Source: Candidatus Saccharimonadota bacterium (GTDB taxonomy: Bacteria > Patescibacteriota > Saccharimonadia > Saccharimonadales > UBA4665). From it: a stretch of 37,769 bases of DNA. The position numbers and the translations under genes were made by a program. Positions 29,323-37,769 of this stretch are shown here, in pieces. Within the stretch, counting starts at the first letter, position 1. Every line of letters begins with the position of its first letter. Below the pieces are notes generated by a model, which was not told the DNA's origin, did no database searches, and saw only the letters and a list, made by a program, of their open reading frames with translations. The DNA lies in contig DAHXNJ010000065.1 in NCBI GenBank assembly GCA_027365445.1, forward strand, positions 1 through 37,769. The letters run 5' to 3'.

Positions 29323-29720
29323 CTAATTTCTTCTCATAGCATTAGCTATATTATTATGATCACGATTATTGTCTGCACTCATGACTGTCAGTGCTAACAA
29401 TCTATAATCTTCTTTGGGTTCACCTGATTGCAGTTTAGGAGATTTTATAGTACATAAAACTACCCTACTAGCACCATGAGCTTTCATTTTAAATTTTCGG
29501 AGACGGTGTTCTTTTTTATCACCGAAAGTATCAAAACCATAAAATACAAGAGTTTCTGGTAATTTTTTTCATCATGATCAATGCTTTGTTGATAAAATTC
29601 AGTTTCTTTAAGAGTGACTAATATTGTCATTAATTTAGCTGTATCACTAGCTATAACTTCTATATTGTAATCTATTGTTAAATCGGACAGAATATTGTGA
29701 TATCTTATATATAAATTGGT
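29323..29720 (-). pseudogene. Frameshifted gene (or programmed-frameshift gene) of unknown function, not in the ORF track
   Basis: Minus-strand frame A: 'SDLTIDYNIEVIASDTAKLMTILVTLKETEFYQQSIDHDEKN'. Frame B after the A7 run (plus strand T7 29563-29569): 'LPETLVFYGFDTFGDKKEHRLRKFKMKAHGASRVVLCTIKSPKLQSGEPKEDYRLLALTVMSADNNRDHNNIANAMRRN*'. No ATG at the expected N-terminus. Confidence 0.6.
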
Positions 29721-29732
29721 TTAGAAGTAATT

Positions 29733-30053
29733 ATGAAAATATTCAAGAGAAAAGAACGATCAAGGAAGCCGGAAACTGTTATTGTAAGCGAGCCTGAAGC
29801 GCAGCGTGAGCTTTCCATAGAAGAGATTGGACATGCTTCGAGACTTATAGCCACCCTACTAATGCATTACGAAGAATCAGGCAATCTAACCGTAGATAGG
29901 GCTTTTGATTGCTATTCAGAGGATCATGCGCTTCTTGATGATGCGCGCCAACAATTTACAGCCGATTTAAGTGTTGTCTGCCATTTACGAATGATTAAGG
30001 TTTTAGATGGGCAGATAATACCGTGGAACCTTACTAAAGACGAGATCTGCTGA
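29733..30053 (+). CDS. Hypothetical protein
   Basis: 106-aa ATG ORF; protein-like composition. Confidence 0.6.
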   Translation: MKIFKRKERSRKPETVIVSEPEAQRELSIEEIGHASRLIATLLMHYEESGNLTVDRAFDCYSEDHALLDDARQQFTADLSVVCHLRMIKVLDGQIIPWNLTKDEIC

Positions 30054-30112
30054 TAAGCAAATTCTCGATTTTACACCGGACACTCCTCAGCTCCCTGCAT
30101 TTATGCTCTTAG

Positions 30113-30217
30113 AATAATGCTATCCTGCTACAGATAACGACACTTCCATAGCCATAGTGCTGACTACGGTAACACTATTACTATCTAACCGATACTATTT
30201 CGGTAGCATTATTTTTT
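30113..30217 (+). ncRNA. Candidate structured RNA/terminator region upstream of uvrA
   Basis: Arms AATAATGCTATC (30113-30124) and GGTAGCATTATT (30202-30213) pair over 12 positions with one T.G wobble. Internal ATAGTG/CACTAT stem and an alternative ACCGA/TCGGT hairpin, ending in a T tract. Confidence 0.4.
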
Positions 30218-30256
30218 ATCTAAGAGGTCTATCTGTTATAAACTAATTAAAACCTG

Positions 30257-30262
30257 TATAAT
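30257..30262 (+). promoter_or_regulatory. -10 box (TATAAT) upstream of uvrA
   Basis: Perfect hexamer about 40 nt before uvrA; GGAG-type SD precedes the ATG. Confidence 0.55.
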
Positions 30263-30302
30263 TATTACTTTTAATAGGTGACTCTAATAGGAGTAGGTTT
30301 AA

Positions 30303-33113
30303 ATGCCTGAACAAATAACAGTACAGGGTGCAAGAGAGCATAATCTAAAAAATATTAATGTAACTATACCGAGGAATCAATTAGTAGTAATTACTGGTTT
30401 ATCCGGTTCCGGTAAATCATCGCTTGCTTTTGATACCATTTATGCCGAAGGTCAGCGAAGATATGTGGAGAGCTTGAGTTCATATGCACGGCAATTCTTA
30501 GGGTTAATGGAAAAGCCTGATGTTGATCAAATCGATGGGCTTAGTCCAGCAATCTCGATTGATCAGAAATCGACCAGTCGTAACCCTAGATCTACGGTAG
30601 CTACGGTAACTGAGATATATGATTATTTAAGACTATTGTATGCTCGCATCGGTATACCTCATTGTCCAATTGATGGTGTGGTGGTTGAGAGACGAACGAT
30701 TGAAAGTATAATTAACCAAATCGAGGAAGTTCATCGAGATAAAAGAATTGTAATTCTCTCCCCTTTAGTGATAGATAAAAAGGGTGCATTTGAGCATATA
30801 TCTGAACAATATTTAAGAGCAGGTTATGCTAGGGTCCAGGTAGATGGAGTCATTTATGCTTTGGAAGAATTCCCAGAACTAGACAAAAATTATAAACATA
30901 ATATTGAATTGGTCATTGATCGATTAGTCTTAGGTTCAGAGAGTCGTGGTCGATTAGTTCAAAGTGTTGAGCAGGCATTGGATGTTTCAGAAGGTAACGT
31001 ATATATATTTGATGCCGATTCAAGTGCAACTACTACATATAGTCTTAAGTATGCTTGCCCTAACCATCCGGAGGTTGCTATACCGGACCTTGAGCCGAGA
31101 ACTTTTAGTTTCAATAGTCCTCATGGAGCATGTCCAGTTTGTACTGGCATTGGTTCTAGGTTAGAAGTTGACCCTACTTTAGCTATACCTAACGGACGGT
31201 TAACCATTGCCGAAGGAGCTATTAGGCCGTATAACCGTATAAATGTGGATAATTGGTACATGAAAAAACTGGCAGCCGTGGCTGATCGTTATAATTTTTC
31301 TCTCCATGTTCCAACTGGAGAATTAAGCGAAGAACAGATTCATTTAATACTATATGGTACCGGTAATGAAACATATAAGATCAAGTTAAGTGCAGGTCGA
31401 AGTTTTGAGACTACTTACGAAGGAGTTATTCCTAATCTTGAACGTCGACATAGAGAGACTGATAGTGAATTTATTCGTCGTGACATTGAAAGGTTTATGC
31501 AAGAAAGGCCATGTCATAAATGTAATGGTTTAAGACTTAAACCAGAGGTATTAGCGATTACCATTCAGGACTCTTCAATTATGGATATTTGTCAGTTGTC
31601 TATTACAAAAGCTAATGAATGGATATCTAATCTTAAGTTAAATACCAATGAAGCCCATATTGCTAAATTAATAATTAAAGAAATTTCTGCTAGATTACAG
31701 TTCTTAGTGGATGTCGGGCTAGATTATTTAACACTTTTAAGAAGTGCTACCACGCTAAGTGGAGGAGAGGCGCAACGAATACGACTTGCTACTCAGATAG
31801 GCTCTGGTTTGATGGGTGTGTTATATGTTTTAGATGAACCTAGCATAGGTTTACATCAAAGGGATAATGCCCGTCTTATTGAAACACTTAAGCGCCTACG
31901 ATCTATTGGCAATAGCGTAATCGTTGTTGAGCATGATGAAGAAACAATTAGGACAGCTGACTATTTATTGGATATCGGCCCAGGGGCTGGTATTCATGGC
32001 GGTGAAGTTGTTGCTGCAGGTAAACCAGATGAAGTTATTAAGACTAAAGGTAGTATTACAGCTGAATACTTATCAGGTAAAAAAGAAATTAGTGTACCTA
32101 AAAAAAGGCGTCAAGGTAATGGTAAAGTTTTGGTTATTAAAGGAGCAAGCGAAAATAATCTTAGGAATATCGATGTTACTATTCCGTTAGGAAAATTAGT
32201 AGTAGTTAGTGGAGTTAGTGGCTCTGGCAAATCGAGCTTAATAAACGATATTTTGGCAAAAGAATTATTAGCACGACTTCACCGAGCTAATACTGTTCCG
32301 GGTCGGCATGAAGATATTGAAGGCATAAAGCAGTTGGATAAAGCCATTATTATTGATCAAAGTCCGATAGGACGAACTCCTAGGTCAAACCCGGCGACCT
32401 ATACAGGCTTATTTACTCCAATAAGAGAATTATTTGCATCAGTACCTGAGGCCAAATTACGCGGTTATTCTGCCGGAAGATTTAGTTTTAATGTTAGAGG
32501 TGGTCGCTGCGAAAATTGTCGAGGTGACGGAATTATTAAAATAGAAATGCACTTTTTGCCAGATGTTTATGTGCCATGCGAAGTTTGTCAGGGTAAAAGA
32601 TATAACCGAGAGGCTTTGGAGATACACTACAGGGCTAAAAATATAGGTGACATTTTAGCAATGACTTGTGAACAAGCATTAGACTTTTTTATGAATGTTC
32701 CCTTGATTAGTCGCAAACTACAGACCTTAGTTGACGTTGGACTTGGTTACATAACTTTGGGACAGCCAGCTACTACCTTAAGTGGTGGTGAAGCACAAAG
32801 AATAAAACTAGCTAGTGAGCTAAGTAGGAGACCAACGGGACGTACTTTGTATATTCTTGATGAACCAACAACTGGTCTACATATGGCTGATGTAGATAAA
32901 TTATTAGATATGTTACATGCCTTAGTTGATGTCGGTAATAGCATGATAGTAATTGAACATAATCTAGATGTTATTAAAAACGCTGATTATTTAATAGATA
33001 TGGGGCCAGAAGGAGGCCAAGCTGGAGGTTTGGTTATTGCTAAGGGTACGCCAGAAGAAGTTGCACTCAACCAAAAAAGCTATACGGGACAATACTTAAA
33101 AAAGATGCTTTAA
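30303..33113 (+). CDS. uvrA: Excinuclease ABC subunit A
   Basis: 'GAREHNLKNINVTIPRNQLVVITGLSGSGKSSLAFDT', two ABC signatures 'LSGGEAQRIRLA' / 'LSGGEAQRIKLA', Zn-binding CxxC pairs. Confidence 0.98.
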   Translation: MPEQITVQGAREHNLKNINVTIPRNQLVVITGLSGSGKSSLAFDTIYAEGQRRYVESLSSYARQFLGLMEKPDVDQIDGLSPAISIDQKSTSRNPRSTVATVTEIYDYLRLLYARIGIPHCPIDGVVVERRTIESIINQIEEVHRDKRIVILSPLVIDKKGAFEHISEQYLRAGYARVQVDGVIYALEEFPELDKNYKHNIELVIDRLVLGSESRGRLVQSVEQALDVSEGNVYIFDADSSATTTYSLKYACPNHPEVAIPDLEPRTFSFNSPHGACPVCTGIGSRLEVDPTLAIPNGRLTIAEGAIRPYNRINVDNWYMKKLAAVADRYNFSLHVPTGELSEEQIHLILYGTGNETYKIKLSAGRSFETTYEGVIPNLERRHRETDSEFIRRDIERFMQERPCHKCNGLRLKPEVLAITIQDSSIMDICQLSITKANEWISNLKLNTNEAHIAKLIIKEISARLQFLVDVGLDYLTLLRSATTLSGGEAQRIRLATQIGSGLMGVLYVLDEPSIGLHQRDNARLIETLKRLRSIGNSVIVVEHDEETIRTADYLLDIGPGAGIHGGEVVAAGKPDEVIKTKGSITAEYLSGKKEISVPKKRRQGNGKVLVIKGASENNLRNIDVTIPLGKLVVVSGVSGSGKSSLINDILAKELLARLHRANTVPGRHEDIEGIKQLDKAIIIDQSPIGRTPRSNPATYTGLFTPIRELFASVPEAKLRGYSAGRFSFNVRGGRCENCRGDGIIKIEMHFLPDVYVPCEVCQGKRYNREALEIHYRAKNIGDILAMTCEQALDFFMNVPLISRKLQTLVDVGLGYITLGQPATTLSGGEAQRIKLASELSRRPTGRTLYILDEPTTGLHMADVDKLLDMLHALVDVGNSMIVIEHNLDVIKNADYLIDMGPEGGQAGGLVIAKGTPEEVALNQKSYTGQYLKKML

Positions 33114-33118
33114 CTTTT

Positions 33119-33146
33119 TTGCAATGAATAAGCAAAAGCATATAAT
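33119..33146 (+). promoter_or_regulatory. Promoter for the small ORF at 33174
   Basis: TTGCAA (33119-33124), 16-nt spacer, TATAAT (33141-33146). Confidence 0.5.
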
Positions 33147-33173
33147 GGTTAGTATTAAAGAGAAGATAAAAGG

Positions 33174-33377
33174 ATGAAAAATAAAACTGCTGAAGTCGAA
33201 CGAAGAGAAAAAACACTATCTGAAGCTAGGGATGTGTTAAATAATTCAGCTGAATTTATGAGTCATATCTCACAAATATTAGATGAGTGCGGTGTCGTCT
33301 TTTGTCCAGAGACAAATAAATCTCTACCTAAACTACAACCATTAGAAGCAGGTTTTGATTCTGGAATTACTTGGTAG
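33174..33377 (+). CDS. Small hypothetical protein
   Basis: 67-aa ORF with SD (AAAAGG) and a plausible promoter. Confidence 0.5.
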   Translation: MKNKTAEVERREKTLSEARDVLNNSAEFMSHISQILDECGVVFCPETNKSLPKLQPLEAGFDSGITW

Positions 33378-33520
33378 ATTAAGTTTCTTTGGTTTAAATT
33401 GACCTGACTAATGTTTTTTATTTATTCTCTTAAAAAAGCTGCTATAATTAAATATATTAAATCACTCTTCTAAAGACTTATATTAATCACCTAACATTAG
33501 ATAAGAAGGAAGCTAAAAAT

Positions 33521-34201
33521 ATGGCACAGGAAACTATAAACTTAACATTGGAACCAAGAACAGTGCTTGGTAAGGCGGTTAAGCACATAAGGAAAGAGGG
33601 CAGAGTCCCGGCGGTCATACACGACCACGGTCAGGCTTCAATAATTGTGCAGGGTGATAGTTTAACATTGTTAAGGGTATTTCAACAGGCTGGTAAACAT
33701 CACCCAATAACAATTAGCACTAATGGTAAGACCTATACTGCGATGATAAAATCGGTTGAATTTGAACCAAGAAAACATGAATTAACGCATGTAGTATTTA
33801 ATTCTGTTGCGGCGGACCAAGTAGTAGAGGCCGAAATACCGATTGAAGCAAAGTATGATGAAGGTGATGAAGCGACTCCAGCTGAAAAAGCCGGCTTAAT
33901 TGTATTGAATAATCTAGAAACGATAGATGTTGAAGCATTACCAAAAGATTTGCCTGACGTTCTATATTATGATGCTAATAAATTAGTCAATATAGGTGAT
34001 CACATAACGGTTGCTGATTTATTGGTACCAGCAACAGTTACAGTCAAGACAGATCTTTCCCAATCAGTTGCTACGGTATATGAGCCAAGTGCATTAGCTG
34101 CAGCTAATGATGCTGCTGGTGGAACTGAAGAGGCTACTGAAGCGATCGAAACGGAAGAGTCAGCTGAAACTACAGATAGTGAAGTTAAAGCCGAAGCTTA
34201 G
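33521..34201 (+). CDS. rplY: 50S ribosomal protein L25/general stress protein Ctc
   Basis: 'LTLEPRTVLGKAVKHIRKEGRVPAVIHDHG', 'IKSVEFEPRKHELTHVVF', L25 beta domain, acidic C-tail; GGAAGC-type SD. Confidence 0.93.
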   Translation: MAQETINLTLEPRTVLGKAVKHIRKEGRVPAVIHDHGQASIIVQGDSLTLLRVFQQAGKHHPITISTNGKTYTAMIKSVEFEPRKHELTHVVFNSVAADQVVEAEIPIEAKYDEGDEATPAEKAGLIVLNNLETIDVEALPKDLPDVLYYDANKLVNIGDHITVADLLVPATVTVKTDLSQSVATVYEPSALAAANDAAGGTEEATEAIETEESAETTDSEVKAEA

Positions 34202-35982
34202 TCTTCCATGAAGCCACCAGATTGGTGACTCCATAATTCAGCATAAATTCCATTTAACCTTAGTAGTTCTTTATGTGTTCCTTCTTCGGCTATTTTGCCT
34301 TTGTTTAAGACGATTATTCGATCCATTTGCTGGATTGTGCTAAGTCGATGGGCGATAATAATTGTTGTTCGATTATTCATGAGCGTCCACAAAGCATCTT
34401 GTATTAGTATTTCGCTGACACTATCGAGAGCCGATGTAGCCTCATCAAGAACAAATATTGGTGCATTTTTAATCATAGCTCTAGCAATAGCTATGCGCTG
34501 TCGTTGACCACCAGATAGTTTAATACCACGTTCGCCAACTAAAGTGTCATAACCTTCATTTAAGGAGTCGATAAACTCATTGGCGTGAGCCATTTTAGCT
34601 ATAGCTTCAATTTCATTTTGTTTAGCTTCTAAGTCGCCGTAGCTTATGTTTTCCTTTATGCTTCGATGGAAAAGCATTGGTTCTTGAGGAACGTAAGCTA
34701 TTCTTTGCCTTAAGCTTTGTTGTCCAATCGTGGCTATATCTTGGCCATCAATAAGTATGCGACCAGCTTGAACGTCCATGAATCTTAGTAACAGTTTGGT
34801 AATCGTTGTTTTTCCGCCACCACTAGGTCCAACTAAACCAACTTTTTCACCAGGTTTAATTCTTAGACTTAAGCCATTAAAAAGAGGATCATTTTCCCGG
34901 TTAGGGTAGTGAAAAGTTACGTTATCAAAAACAATTCCACCTCTATTTATTCTTGTTTTTAACACCCTTGCCTGGTCTTTGATCTCTGGTTCTAGGGCTA
35001 GAATTCTGGTCATTTCAACTGAATCGCCCAGGCTTCGATTAACATTCCTAACTAATCGGCTGAATTGTAAAATTTGACTAACTATTGATTGGGTATAGCT
35101 AATTAATAAATACAATAAGCTTATGTCGGCATTAGTAGTAGTTACTGCAATTAATCCACCAATGACAGCAATTACTTGGAATGTATTAGTTTGTATTTGA
35201 CTTAATGCCTCACTTTTAAATACTTCTTTTGATAGAATATTTGAGGCATTTAATACTTTTTGGGCCGCCTGTTTAAATCGTTCATTCTCATAGTCCTCAT
35301 TACCGAAAGCTCGAATGGACTCAATATTAGTCATTGCATCTGCTAAGGCGGCTGTTTCTTCGCTTTCGGCTTCAGCTACTTGGGTATTAACGGATAACTG
35401 CTTAGTAATGCGGCGATACATGATAGCAATGTATACCAAACTTATCGCTAACATTGCTATTGCATAGATAGGAGATATATACCCCAGAACAATAACTGAA
35501 AAAATCAAAGTAGCTAGCCCAGGAACAATGCTCCAAATAAAGTCGTCGACCATGCGTTCGTAGGCATGTACATATTTACTGGCCTGTGAGACTAAAGCGC
35601 CAGAAAAACGATCAGCATGGAATCTTTGACTCATTCTATTAAGGTGTTTAAAAATAGTCTGAATCATATCGCTCATGGTCCTAATTTCTAGTTGCCAGGT
35701 GTAATAACTTTGAATACGCCAAAGTACAACTCCTGCTAACATTGTTAGGGCATAATAGATTAGATAAGGAGTAAAACTAGATAGGTGTATCGGCGAAGAG
35801 TGTTTATAGCTAGTTTGTAGCCTAGCAAAAATTCGAGAAACAATTAGTGGTGCAATAATGCTTTGTGCTACTACTGCTAACATTGCTCCTATCGAGCCGA
35901 CATAAAAATTCTTCTTGTACTTTTTGGTAAATTTCCAAAACCCGCCAAGGGTTTGGTTAGTTAACTGCCTATCTTTTTTCAT
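34198..35982 (-). CDS. ABC exporter (fused TMD-NBD, MsbA/multidrug-like)
   Basis: Walker A 'GLVGPSGGGKTTITKLL', signature 'LSGGQRQRIAIARAM', Walker B 'IFVLDEATSALD', multiple TM helices. Confidence 0.94.
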   Translation of the reverse strand: MKKDRQLTNQTLGGFWKFTKKYKKNFYVGSIGAMLAVVAQSIIAPLIVSRIFARLQTSYKHSSPIHLSSFTPYLIYYALTMLAGVVLWRIQSYYTWQLEIRTMSDMIQTIFKHLNRMSQRFHADRFSGALVSQASKYVHAYERMVDDFIWSIVPGLATLIFSVIVLGYISPIYAIAMLAISLVYIAIMYRRITKQLSVNTQVAEAESEETAALADAMTNIESIRAFGNEDYENERFKQAAQKVLNASNILSKEVFKSEALSQIQTNTFQVIAVIGGLIAVTTTNADISLLYLLISYTQSIVSQILQFSRLVRNVNRSLGDSVEMTRILALEPEIKDQARVLKTRINRGGIVFDNVTFHYPNRENDPLFNGLSLRIKPGEKVGLVGPSGGGKTTITKLLLRFMDVQAGRILIDGQDIATIGQQSLRQRIAYVPQEPMLFHRSIKENISYGDLEAKQNEIEAIAKMAHANEFIDSLNEGYDTLVGERGIKLSGGQRQRIAIARAMIKNAPIFVLDEATSALDSVSEILIQDALWTLMNNRTTIIIAHRLSTIQQMDRIIVLNKGKIAEEGTHKELLRLNGIYAELWSHQSGGFMED

Positions 35983-36156
35983 AGTTTTCCCTAAGATAAA
36001 TTGATTATCTATCTAATATTTAGTTTGTAGTGCTTGTAATATAAATTAAGTTAATTATCGAGATTATTTAGCTTTATTTATTGAGAGTTTAGTGTTGACC
36101 ATATTGCCGCCTGTATTATTAAATTTACACGGGCTTTATCTAAACCCTTAAAAAAA

Positions 36157-36186
36157 TTGCTTGTTACGTATATTACATCGTATAAT
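36157..36186 (+). promoter_or_regulatory. Promoter upstream of the 36235 gene
   Basis: TTGCTT (36157-36162), 18-nt spacer, TATAAT (36181-36186). Confidence 0.5.
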
Positions 36187-36234
36187 AAAGTGTTAATTCT
36201 TGCAACAAATTAAACAAAAGTTTAGGTAAAAGAT

Positions 36235-37769
36235 ATGGAAGATCTACCTTTTTCGCTGCCTTCCCCTGAAGAGGACGACGATGATGATGACGATGACAGT
36301 ACGACTAAAAAATCTAAAAAGAAATCTTTTCTAGAAGATGTTCTAGCAGCTGATAATAAAGATAAGAAAAAAATAGGACAAGAAATTGCTAAATCTTTAT
36401 TTCAAAAACCTAAAACAGAGGAAGAGTTAGACGATAAAAAGGAAGATAATAAAGATAAGCTAAAAGATAGTAGCGAAAAATCTGAAGAAATTTCTGATGA
36501 TGAAGAGGCTTATATTAATCAGGCTATTGCAAATGAGCATTTGCAAAATCCAGTCACTGAAGAGACGCCTGAACCGCCAGTTAATGAATTTCTAGATAGG
36601 GTTGTTGATGGAGAAGATCCTAATGGTGCCTATGATGAAACAATTAACCACATTGACCAGCCTGAGCAAATCGAACAAGATAATCCTAATAATCAATCTT
36701 TAGCAACTGAACAGGAGTCAATAGCAGAAGAATCTGTTATTGATACCCCAATAGTGGAAGAGCCTGTTATTGATAGCCCAATAGCGGAGAACACTCCTCT
36801 TCAGCCGATAGAAAACATTCAAGCTGCTGAATATATAATGAAACAACATGAAGCTGCTCAAACGGTAGCTAATTTGACCAATACCGAAAGTCCAGTTATG
36901 TCTAGTCAATTAACAAGTCCCTATGAGGCAGCTTCAGTTAATCGATTATCAAAGGCAGAAAATAATCAAATGAAAGCAAAGCATACTCCGTTAGTTAGTG
37001 AGTTGACTGCTTATATAATTGGTAAAAGAGTGGGTAAAAAACAATCAAAAGAAAAGGCTATAAAAATTCAAAAAAGGTTAGAAAAAAAAGTTCAGCAAAT
37101 AGAGAAAGAGTTGACTGTCAAAGAGCTAGCGTTGCAGCAAATAGCCAAAAATAAGAATGTCCAGATTAGTCAACAAAATCTGGAATTTACTGAGGAGCCA
37201 AAAGCTACCTTAGTAAAAGAAAAGCCACTAAATTCTGTTCGATCATCTGTTCTACCAGAACGGGCAACATCAAAGGTTATGGAGAGTAGACTAAACTTAT
37301 CTAAACCGGAACTTAGAGCTGAACGATTGGGCCAAGTTTCAATAGCCGCTCAACAAAAACCGATAGAAAAAATGATTCGCCCTAATAGTATTAAAGAGTA
37401 CTTTCGCCCTGAACATGTACGTACTATGCGCCGTCAGGATCTACTTGATATAAGTGAAAAAATATTGGTAGAAGGTGCAAGTCTAAAGCATATGTATGAC
37501 AATAATTTATTTAGTGAGCGTGCTTTGAGGAGACTAGTTAGCGAATATCTAGCTGGAAAAGATATAATGCCGCATTTAAGGCAAGAAATACTTGAAAAAC
37601 AAATAGATTACGAAAGAGATCCGTTATTAAGAGACCGTAAGCCACCTGAGAAAAAAACAGCTAAAAAAGTTTTTGATTATATGTTAGCAGGAAGTCGTAG
37701 TAATCAGCCTCAAGATATTCAACAAGCTAGTGGCGATGCTTCACAGGCGGTAAAAGAAAAATCTAAAAA
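36235..37769 (+). CDS. Partial CDS (runs off window): acidic low-complexity N-terminal protein of unknown function
   Basis: ATG at 36235, open to the window end; starts 'MEDLPFSLPSPEEDDDDDDDDSTTKKSKKK'; later charged/coiled-coil and helical segments; absent from the ORF track because it has no stop in the window. Confidence 0.85.
   Translation, partial: MEDLPFSLPSPEEDDDDDDDDSTTKKSKKKSFLEDVLAADNKDKKKIGQEIAKSLFQKPKTEEELDDKKEDNKDKLKDSSEKSEEISDDEEAYINQAIANEHLQNPVTEETPEPPVNEFLDRVVDGEDPNGAYDETINHIDQPEQIEQDNPNNQSLATEQESIAEESVIDTPIVEEPVIDSPIAENTPLQPIENIQAAEYIMKQHEAAQTVANLTNTESPVMSSQLTSPYEAASVNRLSKAENNQMKAKHTPLVSELTAYIIGKRVGKKQSKEKAIKIQKRLEKKVQQIEKELTVKELALQQIAKNKNVQISQQNLEFTEEPKATLVKEKPLNSVRSSVLPERATSKVMESRLNLSKPELRAERLGQVSIAAQQKPIEKMIRPNSIKEYFRPEHVRTMRRQDLLDISEKILVEGASLKHMYDNNLFSERALRRLVSEYLAGKDIMPHLRQEILEKQIDYERDPLLRDRKPPEKKTAKKVFDYMLAGSRSNQPQDIQQASGDASQAVKEKSK
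36727..36786 (+). repeat. Two tandem copies of a 30-bp coding repeat
   Basis: gaagaatctgttattgataccccaatagtg / gaagagcctgttattgatagcccaatagcg, encoding EESVIDTPIV / EEPVIDSPIA. Confidence 0.8.

Noticed and set aside
30964-32190. Alternate-frame + strand ORFs (30964-31164, 31924-32190)
   Set aside because: Shadow frames within uvrA; no start context or motif.
36727-36786. Considered as a CRISPR-like or regulatory repeat
   Set aside because: Only two contiguous units, in frame in a coding region, with no spacers; a simple tandem duplication.
36718-36909. Minus-strand ORF of 63 aa with repeated 'YWGINNR'
   Set aside because: Antisense of the tandem-repeat part of the 36235 CDS; the repeat explains the apparent motif.

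Overview
The window looks like a contiguous chromosomal segment from an AT-rich Patescibacteria/CPR bacterium. Candidatus Saccharibacteria is my inference from gene content and style; no search was run. It uses the standard genetic code, with TGA acting as a stop. Core genes include a tRNA-Val(CAC), metG, tatD, a cysteine desulfurase, an F1-type ATPase operon (b-delta-alpha-gamma-beta-epsilon), mnmA, a short alaS, an FtsA-like ATPase followed by a membrane-anchored extracellular protein, ruvX, mltG, an L,D-transpeptidase, a LysM-CHAP hydrolase, obg, sbcB, uvrA, rplY/ctc and an ABC exporter. The observations most worth following up are: (1) a translationally coupled pair in which an FN3-dockerin protein is followed by a membrane-anchored cohesin/Ig protein, a minimal cohesin-dockerin surface system; (2) an F1 operon with no a or c subunit genes and a divergent DELSEED region in beta; (3) an unannotated minus-strand gene at about 29323-29720, split at an A_AAA_AAT heptamer where a -1 shift restores the frame exactly; (4) a structured intergenic element at 30113-30217 with alternative pairings; (5) an unknown gene (14565-15470) with a PD-(D/E)XK-like motif pattern, flanked on both sides by strong inverted repeats; (6) a run of genes whose -10 boxes lie so close to the start codon that leaderless transcripts are predicted. 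No CRISPR array, IS element or rRNA was seen.
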